Counted from the stretch's first letter, positions 35,848-44,982 are shown. The stretch is 64,000 bases of DNA from Aliagarivorans taiwanensis DSM 22990 (GCF_000429505.1 NZ_AUBZ01000017.1:46934-110933); one strand, 5' to 3'. Translations and numbers: made by a program. Notes: generated by a model not told the origin, from the sequence alone.

Positions 35848-36738
35848 ATGACATTTAACCGTTGGATTTTGGGCTCACTGGCACTGGTGGGTTATTTATT
35901 GAGTACCTGTTTGGTGTCGGTGGCTGAGACTGACTATGTGATCATCAGTCAGTTTGGCCGGCCGACCCGGGTTATCGAGCAGGCCGGCCTTGCTTTTAAG
36001 CTACCCGCGCCGGTGCAGGTGGCAACGCGGGTCGACAAGCGGGTACAGCTGTTGTCACTCCCTGCGATGGAGTACGGCACCCGCGACCGCCGCAATGTGG
36101 TGGTGGAGAGCTATGTGGTATGGCGAGTGAGCGATCCGATGCGCTATCTCACCAGCGTGCGTAGCCAAGATATTGCCGAGCTGCGACTCGAGGCAATGAC
36201 CAATGCCGAGGTGGGTGCAGCAGTGGCCAGTGTGCAGGTGAACCGGATCTTCAGCGAAGACGCGCAGGAGCATGCAGTAGCTGAGCTTTTTGCCAAGGTA
36301 TCTGAGAGCAGCACGAAACAAGCGGCCGATGAGTTAGGCATTGAGATCTTATCCGTACGACCAAACCGCTTTGGCTTTCCGGTACAGAACCTACAGGCAA
36401 TCTATAAGCGGATGGAGTCTGAGTGGGAGCGTTTGGCCAAGCAATACCGGGCCGAAGGTGAAGAGGCAGCCTCGAAAATCTTGGCGGAAACCGAGCGTGA
36501 AGTGCGCGAGCTCACCGCTAAGGCCTACCGCGATGCCCAGTTGATGCGCGGCGAGAGCGAAGCAGAAGCGGCGCGTTTGTATAACGAGGCCTTTGCCAGC
36601 CATCAGCAGTACTACCAGTTCACCCGTTCGATGGAAGCCTACGGCAAGATCTTCGATGAGCAGACCCAGCTGATCCTCGCAACCGATACGCCGCTGTTCG
36701 ATGCCTTGCTTAATCCCCCACTGGTGGAGGCCCAATAA
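35848..36738 (+). CDS. HflC-like SPFH (band 7) membrane protein
   Basis: 296 residues: one N-terminal membrane helix (about 8-27), an SPFH domain (about 25-190; ETDYVIISQFGRPTRVIEQAG, WRVSDPMRYLTSV) and a charged Ala/Glu-rich coiled coil (about 190-260, RAEGEEAASKILAETEREV) typical of HflC. HflC normally pairs with HflK in a cage around FtsH in the inner membrane. No hfq, hflX or ftsH gene is adjacent, so this is a paralogue rather than the canonical hflC. Begins 6 bp after the fusion gene and overlaps the next by one base. Confidence 0.88.
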   Translation: MTFNRWILGSLALVGYLLSTCLVSVAETDYVIISQFGRPTRVIEQAGLAFKLPAPVQVATRVDKRVQLLSLPAMEYGTRDRRNVVVESYVVWRVSDPMRYLTSVRSQDIAELRLEAMTNAEVGAAVASVQVNRIFSEDAQEHAVAELFAKVSESSTKQAADELGIEILSVRPNRFGFPVQNLQAIYKRMESEWERLAKQYRAEGEEAASKILAETEREVRELTAKAYRDAQLMRGESEAEAARLYNEAFASHQQYYQFTRSMEAYGKIFDEQTQLILATDTPLFDALLNPPLVEAQ

Positions 36739-37640
36739 TGGCCCAAGTGAGCTTAAAGCAGGACTTGCTCGATACTGCTCGAGCGAGCCGCCGCATTTTG
36801 CTGGGCGTGTGTTTTGTATTGTTGCCGCTTATCTACCTGCTCAGCGGGTTTTACTCGGTGGGTGTGGAACAGCGCGCGGTGGTCACCCGCTTTGGCAAGA
36901 TCACCGCCGATAACGTGCTGCCGGGGATGCATTACCGCTTGCCTTGGCCCTTTGAGTCGGTGCAGAAGCTGCGTGCTACCGAGCTGCGCTCGATCACCGT
37001 GAATTATGCCAAGGAGGCGCGCCAGCGTTACATGCCGCCGGAGCTCACCACCAAGGAGGGAGACTTGGTGGATCTGGCCTTTGAGCTGCAGTACAACATC
37101 CCGCGGCCAGGTGCGTTTCAGAGCTCTGCGGTGGATGCTGAGGCGCTGTTACGTCAATTAGCGGTGAGCGAGGCGCTTTACTATGTAAGCGGCCACGACT
37201 TTGAGAGCCTGCTGACCACCGGGCGGAATCAGTTCCAGCAACACCTGCGGCAACGGCTGCAGCAGCAGAGCGAGGAGTTAGCATTGGGCATCAATCTCAC
37301 CTCGGTGTTGATCCGGCGGATGGAGGCGCCACGCTCGATCAAGCGCGCCTTTGAGAATGTGCAAAACGCCCCCGCTGAGCGGCGTAAGATTATCGAGGAG
37401 GCACAGAGTCGCCGCACGACCGCCTTAGTTGAAGCGCGCAGTAAGGTGAACAGCATCGAAGTAGAGGCTCACGCCTATGCCAGCGACACCCTGCAACAAG
37501 CGCAGGGCGACGTGGAGCGCTTTGGCGCACGTTTGTCAGCCTACCAGCAAGCGCCTGAGCAAACCTTGCAGCGAGAATATATCGATGCCGTCGAGCAGAT
37601 TATTTCAAGCAGTCGCTTAAAGGTAGTGCCGATTAATTAG
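36738..37640 (+). CDS. HflK-like SPFH (band 7) membrane protein
   Basis: 300 residues: membrane helix about 21-41, SPFH domain (GFYSVGVEQRAVVTRFGKIT, VLPGMHYRLPWPFESVQKL), and a helical tail with EEAQSRRTTALVEARSKVN. The pattern PGMHYRLPWP is characteristic of HflK. It lacks the Gly/Pro-rich N-terminal extension of housekeeping HflK. Start overlaps the HflC-like stop (TAATG), so the three genes are one translationally coupled operon ending at a strong terminator. Confidence 0.88.
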   Translation: MAQVSLKQDLLDTARASRRILLGVCFVLLPLIYLLSGFYSVGVEQRAVVTRFGKITADNVLPGMHYRLPWPFESVQKLRATELRSITVNYAKEARQRYMPPELTTKEGDLVDLAFELQYNIPRPGAFQSSAVDAEALLRQLAVSEALYYVSGHDFESLLTTGRNQFQQHLRQRLQQQSEELALGINLTSVLIRRMEAPRSIKRAFENVQNAPAERRKIIEEAQSRRTTALVEARSKVNSIEVEAHAYASDTLQQAQGDVERFGARLSAYQQAPEQTLQREYIDAVEQIISSSRLKVVPIN

Positions 37641-37660
37641 TTTCGATTTCACCAGTATTC

Positions 37661-37687
37661 AAAGTCACCTTAGGGTGGCTTTTTTTG
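37661..37687 (+). terminator. Terminator of the CDF-SPFH operon
   Basis: AGTCACC pairs with GGTGGCT (one G-T wobble) with a four-base loop and a run of seven T, 23 bp after the last stop codon. Confidence 0.8.
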
Positions 37688-38013
37688 TGCCCGCGATGTT
37701 TATCATCAGTAATAACTTGATGTTGAAATACAACAGGGTAATAATCGTGTTGATAAGGGAAATGGCAATCAATATCAATAACGTATGTTTGCTTAATGTG
37801 TAGATTGGTTGCGCTTGTAAAATAAACAAAGCTATTACTGTTATTGTTGGTTTTGATATTTACACATAGGGGTTCACCTAATTTAAACAAAGGTTTCAGC
37901 GGGATTAAGTGTTGATGTACCTATTATTAAAACTGCGCTGGATCAATTTTATTAAGCACGTTGCCAGTAATTTCATCTGCGTTTTCAAAACGCCAATGCT
38001 TAAGGAGAAAGAG
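37688..38013. other. AT-rich leader of the alkaline phosphatase gene
   Basis: Noticeably richer in A and T than flanking genes. No convincing Pho box (paired CTGTCAT-like heptamers 11 bp apart) could be found by eye, although the downstream gene is a phosphatase. AAGGAG at 38002-38007 is the ribosome-binding site. Confidence 0.45.
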
Positions 38014-39501
38014 ATGAAATTGGCTAAGCTGAACAAACTTACCCTGGCTCTGGGTATGTCTGCGGGTATCGTGCTTACTGGTTGTGGAAGCAGCAGTAGC
38101 GACAATGACGGTGACCGCGACGTTCGCGCTAAAAACGTTATTCTGATGGTGACCGACGGTGCCAGTGATGGCGCTTGGGATATCGCCGCCTACTGGCAAC
38201 ATGGCCAGCTGGCAAACAGCGTTGAGCCTTACTCGCTAATCGATACCCGCTATGCGATGACCACCTTCCCACTTTACTCGGGCTCAGATCCTCATGACCG
38301 CTGTGATGAAGAAAATGGCAAGCCTCAGGTTAGCTATGATGCTAGCAAAGTATGGGATGACAGCCACTCTGATAGCCTAATCTTCAAAGGCTATGAGTAC
38401 ATCGACCAAGATGCTACTGACTCGGCCGCCGCTGGCACAGCCTTGGCTGCGGGTGTGAAAACCTACAACAACGCTATTTCAGTCGATTACTGTGGCCGTC
38501 CACTGAAAATCATTACTGAGTATGCCAAAGAGCAAGGTATGAGCACTGGTGTGGTTAGCTCTGTGCAGTTCAGCCATGCAACGCCAGCGGCGTTTGGTGC
38601 TCAGCACGTTACCCGCCGAGATATGGCAGAAATCGGCGACAAGATGCTCACTAGCGGTTACCTGGACCTGATCATGTCTACCGGTCACCCTTACTATGAT
38701 GCCGATGGCGTTGAGCGTAGCCCAACCGACTACAACCTATACACCATGGGCGAAGAGTCTTGGAGCCAACTGCTTGATGGTGAGCTTTACGCAGCTGGCG
38801 CCGAAGAGCCTTGGGCCTTCTTCGACAGCAAGGCTGACTTTGAAGCGCTGGCGAATGGCAGTGCTGATTATCAATATCTGCGCGCACCGCTAATTGCGTT
38901 GGCACAAAACGACAGTACCTTACAGCAAGGCCGTACTCACTGTGCAGACACCGACGTGGCGTTTGCCTGCCCGCAAGTGGCCAATGTACCTAGCCTTGAA
39001 ACCATGACCAAAGGTGCCTTGAACTACTTGTCACAGAATCCAAATGGTTTCTTCGTGATGGTTGAAGGTGGCGCGGTGGATTGGGCTGCTCATGCTAACC
39101 ACACTGCACGCATCATCGAAGAGCAGATCGACTTCGATGATTCGGTTGCTGCCGTTATCAAATGGGTAGAAGAGAACAGCAGCTGGGATGAGACCATGCT
39201 GATTGTGACCACCGACCACGGTAACTCTTACGTGCTAGGTGAAGCGTCAGACCAAGTTGCCTACGCAGCGGTAGAAAGTGCAGGTCAAGGCAAAATGCCG
39301 GAAGTGAAGTTCTACAGCACTGACCACACCAACGAGCTGGTTCGTGTTTACGTGAAGGGCGTTGGCGAAGATATGTTCGCCCAGCACTTTGACGGCAAAG
39401 ATGAGAAGTACGCCGAAATGTACCAAAACGAAGGCGCTACCGGTGACTACTTCGACAACACCAACATCTTCGATGTAATGAAAGAGTTCATCATCGACTA
39501 A
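38014..39501 (+). CDS. Alkaline phosphatase, predicted lipoprotein
   Basis: PhoA-superfamily phosphomonoesterase releasing phosphate outside the inner membrane. Start chosen at the ATG with AAGGAG 7 bases before, giving 495 residues; a longer frame adds a non-signal extension. Lipobox LTGC makes Cys24 the lipid anchor, followed by a Ser/Asp linker. Catalytic Ser137 lies in DATDSAAAGTALAAG; metal ligands are in VTDGASDGAWD (Asp48), EGGAVDWAAHAN, TTDHGN and STDHTNE. It follows the CDF-SPFH operon and fits the phosphate theme of the window. Members of the phoA and phoV/lipoprotein groups are both possible. Confidence 0.88.
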   Translation: MKLAKLNKLTLALGMSAGIVLTGCGSSSSDNDGDRDVRAKNVILMVTDGASDGAWDIAAYWQHGQLANSVEPYSLIDTRYAMTTFPLYSGSDPHDRCDEENGKPQVSYDASKVWDDSHSDSLIFKGYEYIDQDATDSAAAGTALAAGVKTYNNAISVDYCGRPLKIITEYAKEQGMSTGVVSSVQFSHATPAAFGAQHVTRRDMAEIGDKMLTSGYLDLIMSTGHPYYDADGVERSPTDYNLYTMGEESWSQLLDGELYAAGAEEPWAFFDSKADFEALANGSADYQYLRAPLIALAQNDSTLQQGRTHCADTDVAFACPQVANVPSLETMTKGALNYLSQNPNGFFVMVEGGAVDWAAHANHTARIIEEQIDFDDSVAAVIKWVEENSSWDETMLIVTTDHGNSYVLGEASDQVAYAAVESAGQGKMPEVKFYSTDHTNELVRVYVKGVGEDMFAQHFDGKDEKYAEMYQNEGATGDYFDNTNIFDVMKEFIID

Positions 39502-39540
39502 GCGGATTTCCGGGTGCTTATCCACCCTGAGTCTGAAACG

Positions 39541-39571
39541 AAAACAGCGGCCTCGTGCCGCTGTTTTGTTT
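39541..39571. terminator. Terminator between alkaline phosphatase and diguanylate cyclase genes
   Basis: AAAACAGCGGC / GCCGCTGTTTT with a five-base loop; A-rich on one side and T-rich on the other, placed between convergent genes. Confidence 0.85.
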
Positions 39572-39611
39572 GTATGGAGCGCGTGACTGCTGCTCTTAGG
39601 TAGTACTCTCG

Positions 39612-40967
39612 TTAAGCAAACTTCACCTTGTTTCGACCATGCTCCTTGGCTTGATAGAGCGCGGTATCAGCGCGTGAGCTGAGCGTTTCGAAGGTATCAC
39701 CGGGCTCAATCATACTCACCCCAAGGCTAGCGGTACGCTTGCCAACATGGGCAAATTCATGCTGCTCGATGGCATTGCGAATACGCTCGGCCAGGCTGAT
39801 GGCGCGATCTTTACTGGTATTCGGGCAGATCACCATAAACTCTTCGCCACCCCAGCGTCCCAATATGTCGGTCTCGCGCACGGTGTGCAGGAACAGGGCT
39901 GCAGATTCTTGCAGCACACTGTCGCCCACATGGTGGCCGAAGTTGTCGTTCACCTGCTTGAAGAAGTCGAGATCAATCATCACCAAGGCGAAGGGCTGCT
40001 GATAGCGTTGGTAGCGCTCGAACTCTTTTTCCAGTTCGATATCTAGCTTGGCGCGGTTATAGACATCTGTGAGTTTGTCGGTAATCGACATTCGCTCCAG
40101 CTGGATGTTTTTTTCGTGAAGCTCCTCAGTGCGCTCGGCGACGCGTTGCTCCAGGTTTGCGTTTAGCTGAGCCAGTTGATCGCGGGCTTCGGTGAGCTGA
40201 CCAAAGGATTGGGCCAGTGCCGATTGCATACCGTTGAAGGCATGCGACAGTGCGCCCAGCTCATCGCGTGAGGTGATATTGATCTTGGATGAGAAATCGC
40301 CCTTCGATACCTGCTTAACGTGATTCACCAACTGCCTGATGGGCTTAGTAAAGTGGCTGGAGATCGCCACAATCAGCAGCAAACCGACCAAAAATGAGCC
40401 CAAGCCGTTGACCAGCATCTGTCGCTGCATCTGCGCGATGGATTGCTCTTGGTTCTTGTAATTAAATAGAAAGTGCACGAAGTATTCTTTGCCGCCGTAC
40501 TCGCCTTCCATGGGGTAAAGGATGTCGATTACCTCATGGCCGCGGTAGAGGCTGCTTTGGGTTGAGGGCTCGCCGGATTGCATGCGAGCGATGAGTGCCT
40601 CGCCTGCGGTTTCCAAATCGCCCACCAACGCTTGGCGCTGGGCAAAGGAGTGCGGAGTCACCACCAGCTGGTTGTGCTCGTTGATAACATAGATGGCTTC
40701 GATATCGCGGTTCTTTTGTAAGATGCCGTCCATCAGCGCGAATAGCTCTTGCTGCTGGGGATCGTCGTCTTCGCCATAGTATTCAACGATTTCTTCCGCG
40801 TTGTACTCGGCGAATAGTAGGGCATTGAAAAGAATGTCTTCAGCGATCTCTTGTTGGCGGGCGTTAACCAGCGTCAAGCCGTTGATCAACTGGGTGACAA
40901 CAACCAATAAGGTCATCGCCAGATAAAACTTAGTCTTGACCGATGAGAAGGTCAGTAGGTCTCGCAT
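39612..40967 (-). CDS. Diguanylate cyclase with periplasmic sensor and HAMP domain
   Basis: Inner-membrane sensor that would make cyclic di-GMP from two GTP. Helix 1 about 12-32, a periplasmic sensor region about 35-180 rich in acidic residues, helix 2 about 186-204, HAMP about 205-257, a coiled coil (NLEQRVAERTEELHEKN), and a GGDEF domain with active-site GGEEF at 373-377. The inhibitory I-site RETD (364-367) is present five residues upstream, so product inhibition is expected. Its signal is unknown and it is monocistronic. Confidence 0.92.
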   Translation of the reverse strand: MRDLLTFSSVKTKFYLAMTLLVVVTQLINGLTLVNARQQEIAEDILFNALLFAEYNAEEIVEYYGEDDDPQQQELFALMDGILQKNRDIEAIYVINEHNQLVVTPHSFAQRQALVGDLETAGEALIARMQSGEPSTQSSLYRGHEVIDILYPMEGEYGGKEYFVHFLFNYKNQEQSIAQMQRQMLVNGLGSFLVGLLLIVAISSHFTKPIRQLVNHVKQVSKGDFSSKINITSRDELGALSHAFNGMQSALAQSFGQLTEARDQLAQLNANLEQRVAERTEELHEKNIQLERMSITDKLTDVYNRAKLDIELEKEFERYQRYQQPFALVMIDLDFFKQVNDNFGHHVGDSVLQESAALFLHTVRETDILGRWGGEEFMVICPNTSKDRAISLAERIRNAIEQHEFAHVGKRTASLGVSMIEPGDTFETLSSRADTALYQAKEHGRNKVKFA

Positions 40968-41057
40968 TCATTCGTCCCTGAATTATGTGATTTGCAGCAT
41001 TTGGCCTTGTTAGTGCCCATTGCGGCCACGCACTTTGCCTGTTTCGTGAGCGATAAT

Positions 41058-41080
41058 CAACCCTGAGGGACTCAGGGTTG
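41058..41080. terminator. Perfect hairpin downstream of the P-loop kinase gene
   Basis: CAACCCTGAG / CTCAGGGTTG, ten paired bases around a three-base loop, 19 bp past the stop of the minus-strand kinase gene. The T-run is poor, so it may be a terminator or an mRNA-stabilising hairpin. Confidence 0.5.
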
Positions 41081-41099
41081 AGGGCTGCGGGTAGTGATA

Positions 41100-41615
41100 T
41101 CAACCAACATTGTCAGTTACAAAGTGATTTAGTTTTGCTAGTGAGTTGATGATATGTAACGACTTTCCAGCTGATAGCTGCTCCAGTCGCGCGCTGAAAT
41201 CGGCATTCCAAAATTTAGGACAAAGCCTGAGTGTTTTATAGCTCTCGATGGAGCCTTTGACTATCGAACTCCCCTCGGGCCAGCCTTCGGGCGTGACAAA
41301 CAGCCCTTTAGCAAAGCGTTTGGTGACCAGCCAATAGCTGAGTGGGTAGGGCAGGTCGATGTAGATAAGTGTATCGGCATGCTCAAGACGTTGATAAAAC
41401 GAGTCGATGGGGCCAAAGCCGTCGATGATCCAGCGTTCGCTGTTTAATATCTGCATGTGCGCGGCGTCGTAGTCAGGCCTTGCGACTCTCTCGCCATTGG
41501 GCTTAAACACGATGGCGTCGAGCGGGTGCAAGGGGATGCCACTGGCACTTGCCAGTGCTTTACTCAATGTCGATTTACCGCTGCCCGGTTTACCAAATAC
41601 GGCGACTTTTTTCAT
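41100..41615 (-). CDS. P-loop kinase-like protein (adenylate kinase/FlaR-like)
   Basis: 171 residues. Walker A GKPGSGKST at 8-16 right at the N-terminus, HPLDAIVFKP after it and a Walker-B-like TLIYIDLPYPLSYW (about 86-99) followed by RFAKGL lid residues; similar to proteins annotated as topology-modulation or adenylate-kinase-like. It probably phosphorylates a small molecule or nucleotide, but the substrate is unknown. Monocistronic. Confidence 0.75.
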   Translation of the reverse strand: MKKVAVFGKPGSGKSTLSKALASASGIPLHPLDAIVFKPNGERVARPDYDAAHMQILNSERWIIDGFGPIDSFYQRLEHADTLIYIDLPYPLSYWLVTKRFAKGLFVTPEGWPEGSSIVKGSIESYKTLRLCPKFWNADFSARLEQLSAGKSLHIINSLAKLNHFVTDNVG

Positions 41616-41657
41616 ACTACCTCCCTGAGATTTACACGTTACCCCGAGGCAGAAACA

Positions 41658-41684
41658 ACAAACCCACCTCTAGGGTGGGTTTGT
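41658..41684 (-). terminator. Terminator downstream of the ClbS/DfsB-like gene
   Basis: ACAAACCCACC / GGTGGGTTTGT, eleven perfect pairs with a five-base loop, between two minus-strand genes; minus-strand 3' side is T-rich. Confidence 0.65.
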
Positions 41685-41794
41685 ATTAAGCGTACATAAG
41701 CTCCCACCATTCCTAAGGAATGATGATAATTCGTGCTTGCTGTGGCTTAAGGTGTCTGTTCATAAGGGCATAGTGTTACATCGGCCCGCGGCTG

Positions 41795-42349
41795 TCAACA
41801 CGTGCTAAGACGCTTGGCGCAGGCCTTGTTGTGGGCGCGCAGCTTCTTGATTGCCCACTCGTAGTGGCTCGATAGTGCCGACACACAGTAACTGCCCAGG
41901 GTAGTGCTGCCGGTCCAATCAAAGTATTGCTTGGTGAACAAGGCTTGATCGCTGAAGGTCTCGATATGCTCAAGTGCCTTGGCATGGCTTACTGTCACCA
42001 GCTCGATGGCGACATCAAGCGACGTGGCTTGGTGCTGCTGCCAAAAAACAAGATTCATCTCGCCATAGGTCTTCCAGTTGTAGGGCGGCGGGAGAAAAGG
42101 GGCGCGCTCTCCGGCTTGATTGCGCTCTATCCAGTTAATCAGCAATTGGTGCCACTCGTACAGATGAGTGAGCACATCGCGCAGGTTGCGATCGCGCTGC
42201 CAGTGGGCTTCTTTCTTAGATGGCTGGTCGGAGAAATCGAAAGGGGTACTAAGTACCTGCGGCTCCATGCCATCAATGGTTTGCCATAGCTTATCGAAGC
42301 TGGTCTGGGCTGCCTCGAGCAGCGCTGTTTTATTGGTCGGTCTGGCCAT
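41795..42349 (-). CDS. ClbS/DfsB-family four-helix-bundle protein
   Basis: 184 residues, all-helical by pattern. The N-terminal MARPTNKTALLEAAQTSFDKL and RDRNLRDVLTHLYEWHQLLINW (about 53-74) match the ClbS/DfsB (DUF1706) family. The founding member ClbS protects producers against colibactin; most relatives are uncharacterised and probably act on small electrophiles or unknown metabolites. No biosynthetic cluster is nearby, so a resistance role is only a possibility. Confidence 0.85.
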   Translation of the reverse strand: MARPTNKTALLEAAQTSFDKLWQTIDGMEPQVLSTPFDFSDQPSKKEAHWQRDRNLRDVLTHLYEWHQLLINWIERNQAGERAPFLPPPYNWKTYGEMNLVFWQQHQATSLDVAIELVTVSHAKALEHIETFSDQALFTKQYFDWTGSTTLGSYCVSALSSHYEWAIKKLRAHNKACAKRLSTC

Positions 42350-42457
42350 GCTCGCGTCCTTGAGCTTACTTGATTCATCCTTGGTAACCTCAAGTTAGCG
42401 CGGGGAGCTTAGGTCTGTGTTGATCTCTGATAGCAATTAAAGTGATTGAGTATCTGA

Positions 42458-42784
42458 CTCACCTCATCGATACGCCGCGCCAGGCTGCCCTTGCAGGCGC
42501 GCTCGTTTGTGGTAAGCAATCGCTTCCACCCACCGATAAGCCCGTTTGACGGAGTGAAGCTTTACGGCGGGGCGGATGAGTACACCTATGACAACTTCGG
42601 TAATCCGAACATCCCCGCGTACTACGCGGTGTTCAGCTACGATCAGGTGCCAATGTACTCCACCCCGGCATTGATTCACTTCAGCACCGAGGAGACACTG
42701 GTAATCGAAGGGGTCGACCAGGAAGAGGTTGAGCTGCAAGATGGCGACAAGCCGCAGAGCGCGGGGGATGACTCGATGCGTTAG
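42458..42784 (+). pseudogene. Unrecognised short frame, possibly a C-terminal gene remnant
   Basis: The frame opens directly after a TGA (42455-42457) and has no ATG or ribosome-binding site; the only start candidate is a TTG at 42491 giving 97 residues. The central part looks protein-like (FDGVKLYGGADEYTYDNFGN, IPAYYAVFSYDQVPMYSTPALIHF) and ends in an acidic tail shortly before a terminator. This suggests the end of a gene whose front has been lost. No family is recognised; chance coding cannot be excluded. Confidence 0.4.
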
Positions 42785-42812
42785 GTGGATTTGGGTTTGC
42801 CTAGAAGGAATA

Positions 42813-42841
42813 AAAAACAGCGGCTAAATGCCGCTGTTTTT
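42813..42841. terminator. Bidirectional terminator
   Basis: AAAAACAGCGGC / GCCGCTGTTTTT with a five-base loop between the plus-strand remnant and the end of the minus-strand lipoprotein gene. Confidence 0.85.
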
Positions 42842-42865
42842 GATGGTTTAGCTAATAAACCACTG

Positions 42866-44794
42866 TTACTTCGAGTAGTACTTACTCTCCAGCAATTGCT
42901 GAGGAATCGAGCTCTGTGGAACATATTTCCCGGAAGCCATTGCGCGTTGCGCGTTGCTGGTTTGATAGGGCCACGTGTTACCCCATTCAGCTTCCCACTC
43001 CGCTAGTGCTTGCTCGCCAATTGTGGCAAATACTTGCTCCCACGTCCATGGGTCTTCAACCTCGATTTCATATCCGTCTTCGCGGAAGCCCTCGAGTAAG
43101 TCTTCCAGTAGCTGGTCGCGATCAGCACCTTGCTCCTCGGCGTAAGTCATCATGTATACGCCACAAGCTGCTACGCCATTGTCCCAATAGTCTTGGAAGC
43201 TGGTGAACATAGCGGGAGTAATGTCGCCTTCCTCGCACATTGCTCCAGTAATCGGGCCTTGTCCGTCTGGATCGACCGGCAACTCCGGTAAGTCTGGTGC
43301 GGAAACAAACTGATTGATTTCGTTGACCTGCGCAACGCCGTCGGTGACGACAATGTCGAACACATGCCACAGATCAGTGCTGGTGCCAGAGCTGGCATTT
43401 GGCACAAACACGCGTGATACGTTTTCAAGTTCTAAGTTAACCCGAGCTTGGGTATCGATGCTGCCACTGCCCGCAAACAGATGAACATAGTAGCCATAAG
43501 TCCCATCAACGGGGAAGCTGGGCAGCGTGATTATCTCTGGACCAAATCCATTCACATAATCAAAATTTAAGTAGAAAACGACACCATTGACGAGCACGGT
43601 CTCATTCGCATAGTAAAGCTCTTCATAGACCCCTTCTGATGTAGGGATAAACAAGTGCGCATCGAGGTCACTAGGATTTTGTCCCCAGTTCAATGTGACT
43701 GTGCCGGTGGCGCTGCCGACTAAAACGCACTGAACTAAGTCAGTGTCGATGCTGTCTGAGATTACGCCGAGTGTCCCGCTCAATGTGGACGTCGAAGCGC
43801 GAATTAACAGCTCACTGTCTTTGCGTACTGGAATGGAGAAGAAACCATTTTCGTCTGTAACTGCTGAGGACCAACCACTATAGCTAACACCCTCTGCTGT
43901 GATGTAAGCCCCTGCTATACCTTGCTCGGTCTCATCGATCACGCAGCCGTTCATGACGACAGTGTCCATCTCAATATCGGCATTCCAGGTCGTGAAATGC
44001 GCGACATCACCAACGTAAAAGCCGTTGTCTAGAGTCGCTTCGCCCTCTTCAACCCAAAGGCCTGTTTGCGGGTCAAAATAGTAAAGAGGGATGGTTGCTG
44101 GCGGATTATTGCCCGCGGCGGGTATACGGATCTGCGCTGTTTCGCCCTCGGCAATGTTAAGCGGGTTGCCTTGCTCGTCATAGAACTCAACGGTGATCGC
44201 GCCGAATGATTCAATCGGTACCGTTTCGCCATTGGATGATTCGGTCACCATTTCACCGGGCATCAGCTCGATGTTTAGGCGAGGGTCGATAACGGTAAGG
44301 TCGACCTTCGCATTCCCTTCAACAGGGTTGCCTTGGGCGTCGACCAATACGCTGGCGGGCAGTGCAACTAGCGTTTGTCCTTGAACTTGCAAGTCGCTGG
44401 CACTGTTAGGGTCAAAGCTGACGGTTTCATGGGCTCGCTGAACTCTTAGCTGGATAGATTGCTCTAACTGCTGAAGAGAAAGGGTCTGAGCGGTCTCACC
44501 GTAACCTTGCGCGGTGGCGGACAGGGTTACTCTGCCGTCCAAGGCCGCTGAATCATAATTAATTGAAAAGTCGCCAGCGTTATTGGTCTGGCCTTGGGCG
44601 ACCAATGAACCGCTGGCATACAAACTGATTTGTGCGTTCGCTACCGGTTGATCGCTATAGAACGCTTGTACAGTCCCTTTTAATGAAGGGCCATTGTCTT
44701 CATCACCGCCTGATGAGCTGCCCCCACATGCAAACAAGAGTACACACAGCAAAGAGGCAAAAATGCCCTTTAACACTCCTTTGTTCATATTCAA
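42866..44794 (-). CDS. Large surface lipoprotein with carboxypeptidase-regulatory-like domains
   Basis: 642 residues. Lipobox LFAC places the lipid cysteine at Cys23, followed by a Gly/Ser/Asp linker. A first beta-sandwich like carboxypeptidase regulatory domains (about 37-118, KGTVQAFYSDQPVANAQISL), a FAM171-like region (about 120-275, LPASVLVDAQGNPVEGNAKV), a second regulatory-like domain (about 284-360, GCVIDETEQGIAGAYITAEG), then a domain with NWGQNPSDLDAHLFIP (about 374-389) and a charged C-terminal helical part. Probably exposed at the cell surface; function unknown. No partner gene is adjacent. Confidence 0.7.
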   Translation of the reverse strand: MNMNKGVLKGIFASLLCVLLFACGGSSSGGDEDNGPSLKGTVQAFYSDQPVANAQISLYASGSLVAQGQTNNAGDFSINYDSAALDGRVTLSATAQGYGETAQTLSLQQLEQSIQLRVQRAHETVSFDPNSASDLQVQGQTLVALPASVLVDAQGNPVEGNAKVDLTVIDPRLNIELMPGEMVTESSNGETVPIESFGAITVEFYDEQGNPLNIAEGETAQIRIPAAGNNPPATIPLYYFDPQTGLWVEEGEATLDNGFYVGDVAHFTTWNADIEMDTVVMNGCVIDETEQGIAGAYITAEGVSYSGWSSAVTDENGFFSIPVRKDSELLIRASTSTLSGTLGVISDSIDTDLVQCVLVGSATGTVTLNWGQNPSDLDAHLFIPTSEGVYEELYYANETVLVNGVVFYLNFDYVNGFGPEIITLPSFPVDGTYGYYVHLFAGSGSIDTQARVNLELENVSRVFVPNASSGTSTDLWHVFDIVVTDGVAQVNEINQFVSAPDLPELPVDPDGQGPITGAMCEEGDITPAMFTSFQDYWDNGVAACGVYMMTYAEEQGADRDQLLEDLLEGFREDGYEIEVEDPWTWEQVFATIGEQALAEWEAEWGNTWPYQTSNAQRAMASGKYVPQSSIPQQLLESKYYSK

Positions 44795-44982
44795 TCCTTT
44801 AATGTATAAGTAGAGTAATTAATGAAATATAATGTTGAAAAATAACTTGATTGTCATTTGTGAAGTGAGCGTGTACTAACAGTTGGCTGTTTTGCTGACG
44901 CTAGTTTGAAGATTTCATCTGTAAGAAGGGCTAATAGATGCTGCTACAATCAAGTAAGGGCGACTGTTGTACTGAAGAGATT

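Noticed and set aside
35848..37640. Naming the two SPFH genes hflC and hflK
   Set aside because: The housekeeping pair normally lies with hfq-hflX and HflK has a Gly/Pro-rich N-terminus; context and N-terminus differ, so these are treated as paralogues.
37633..37890. Minus-strand frame of 85 codons between the SPFH operon and the phosphatase gene
   Set aside because: Overlaps a terminator and an AT-rich leader; no start signal.
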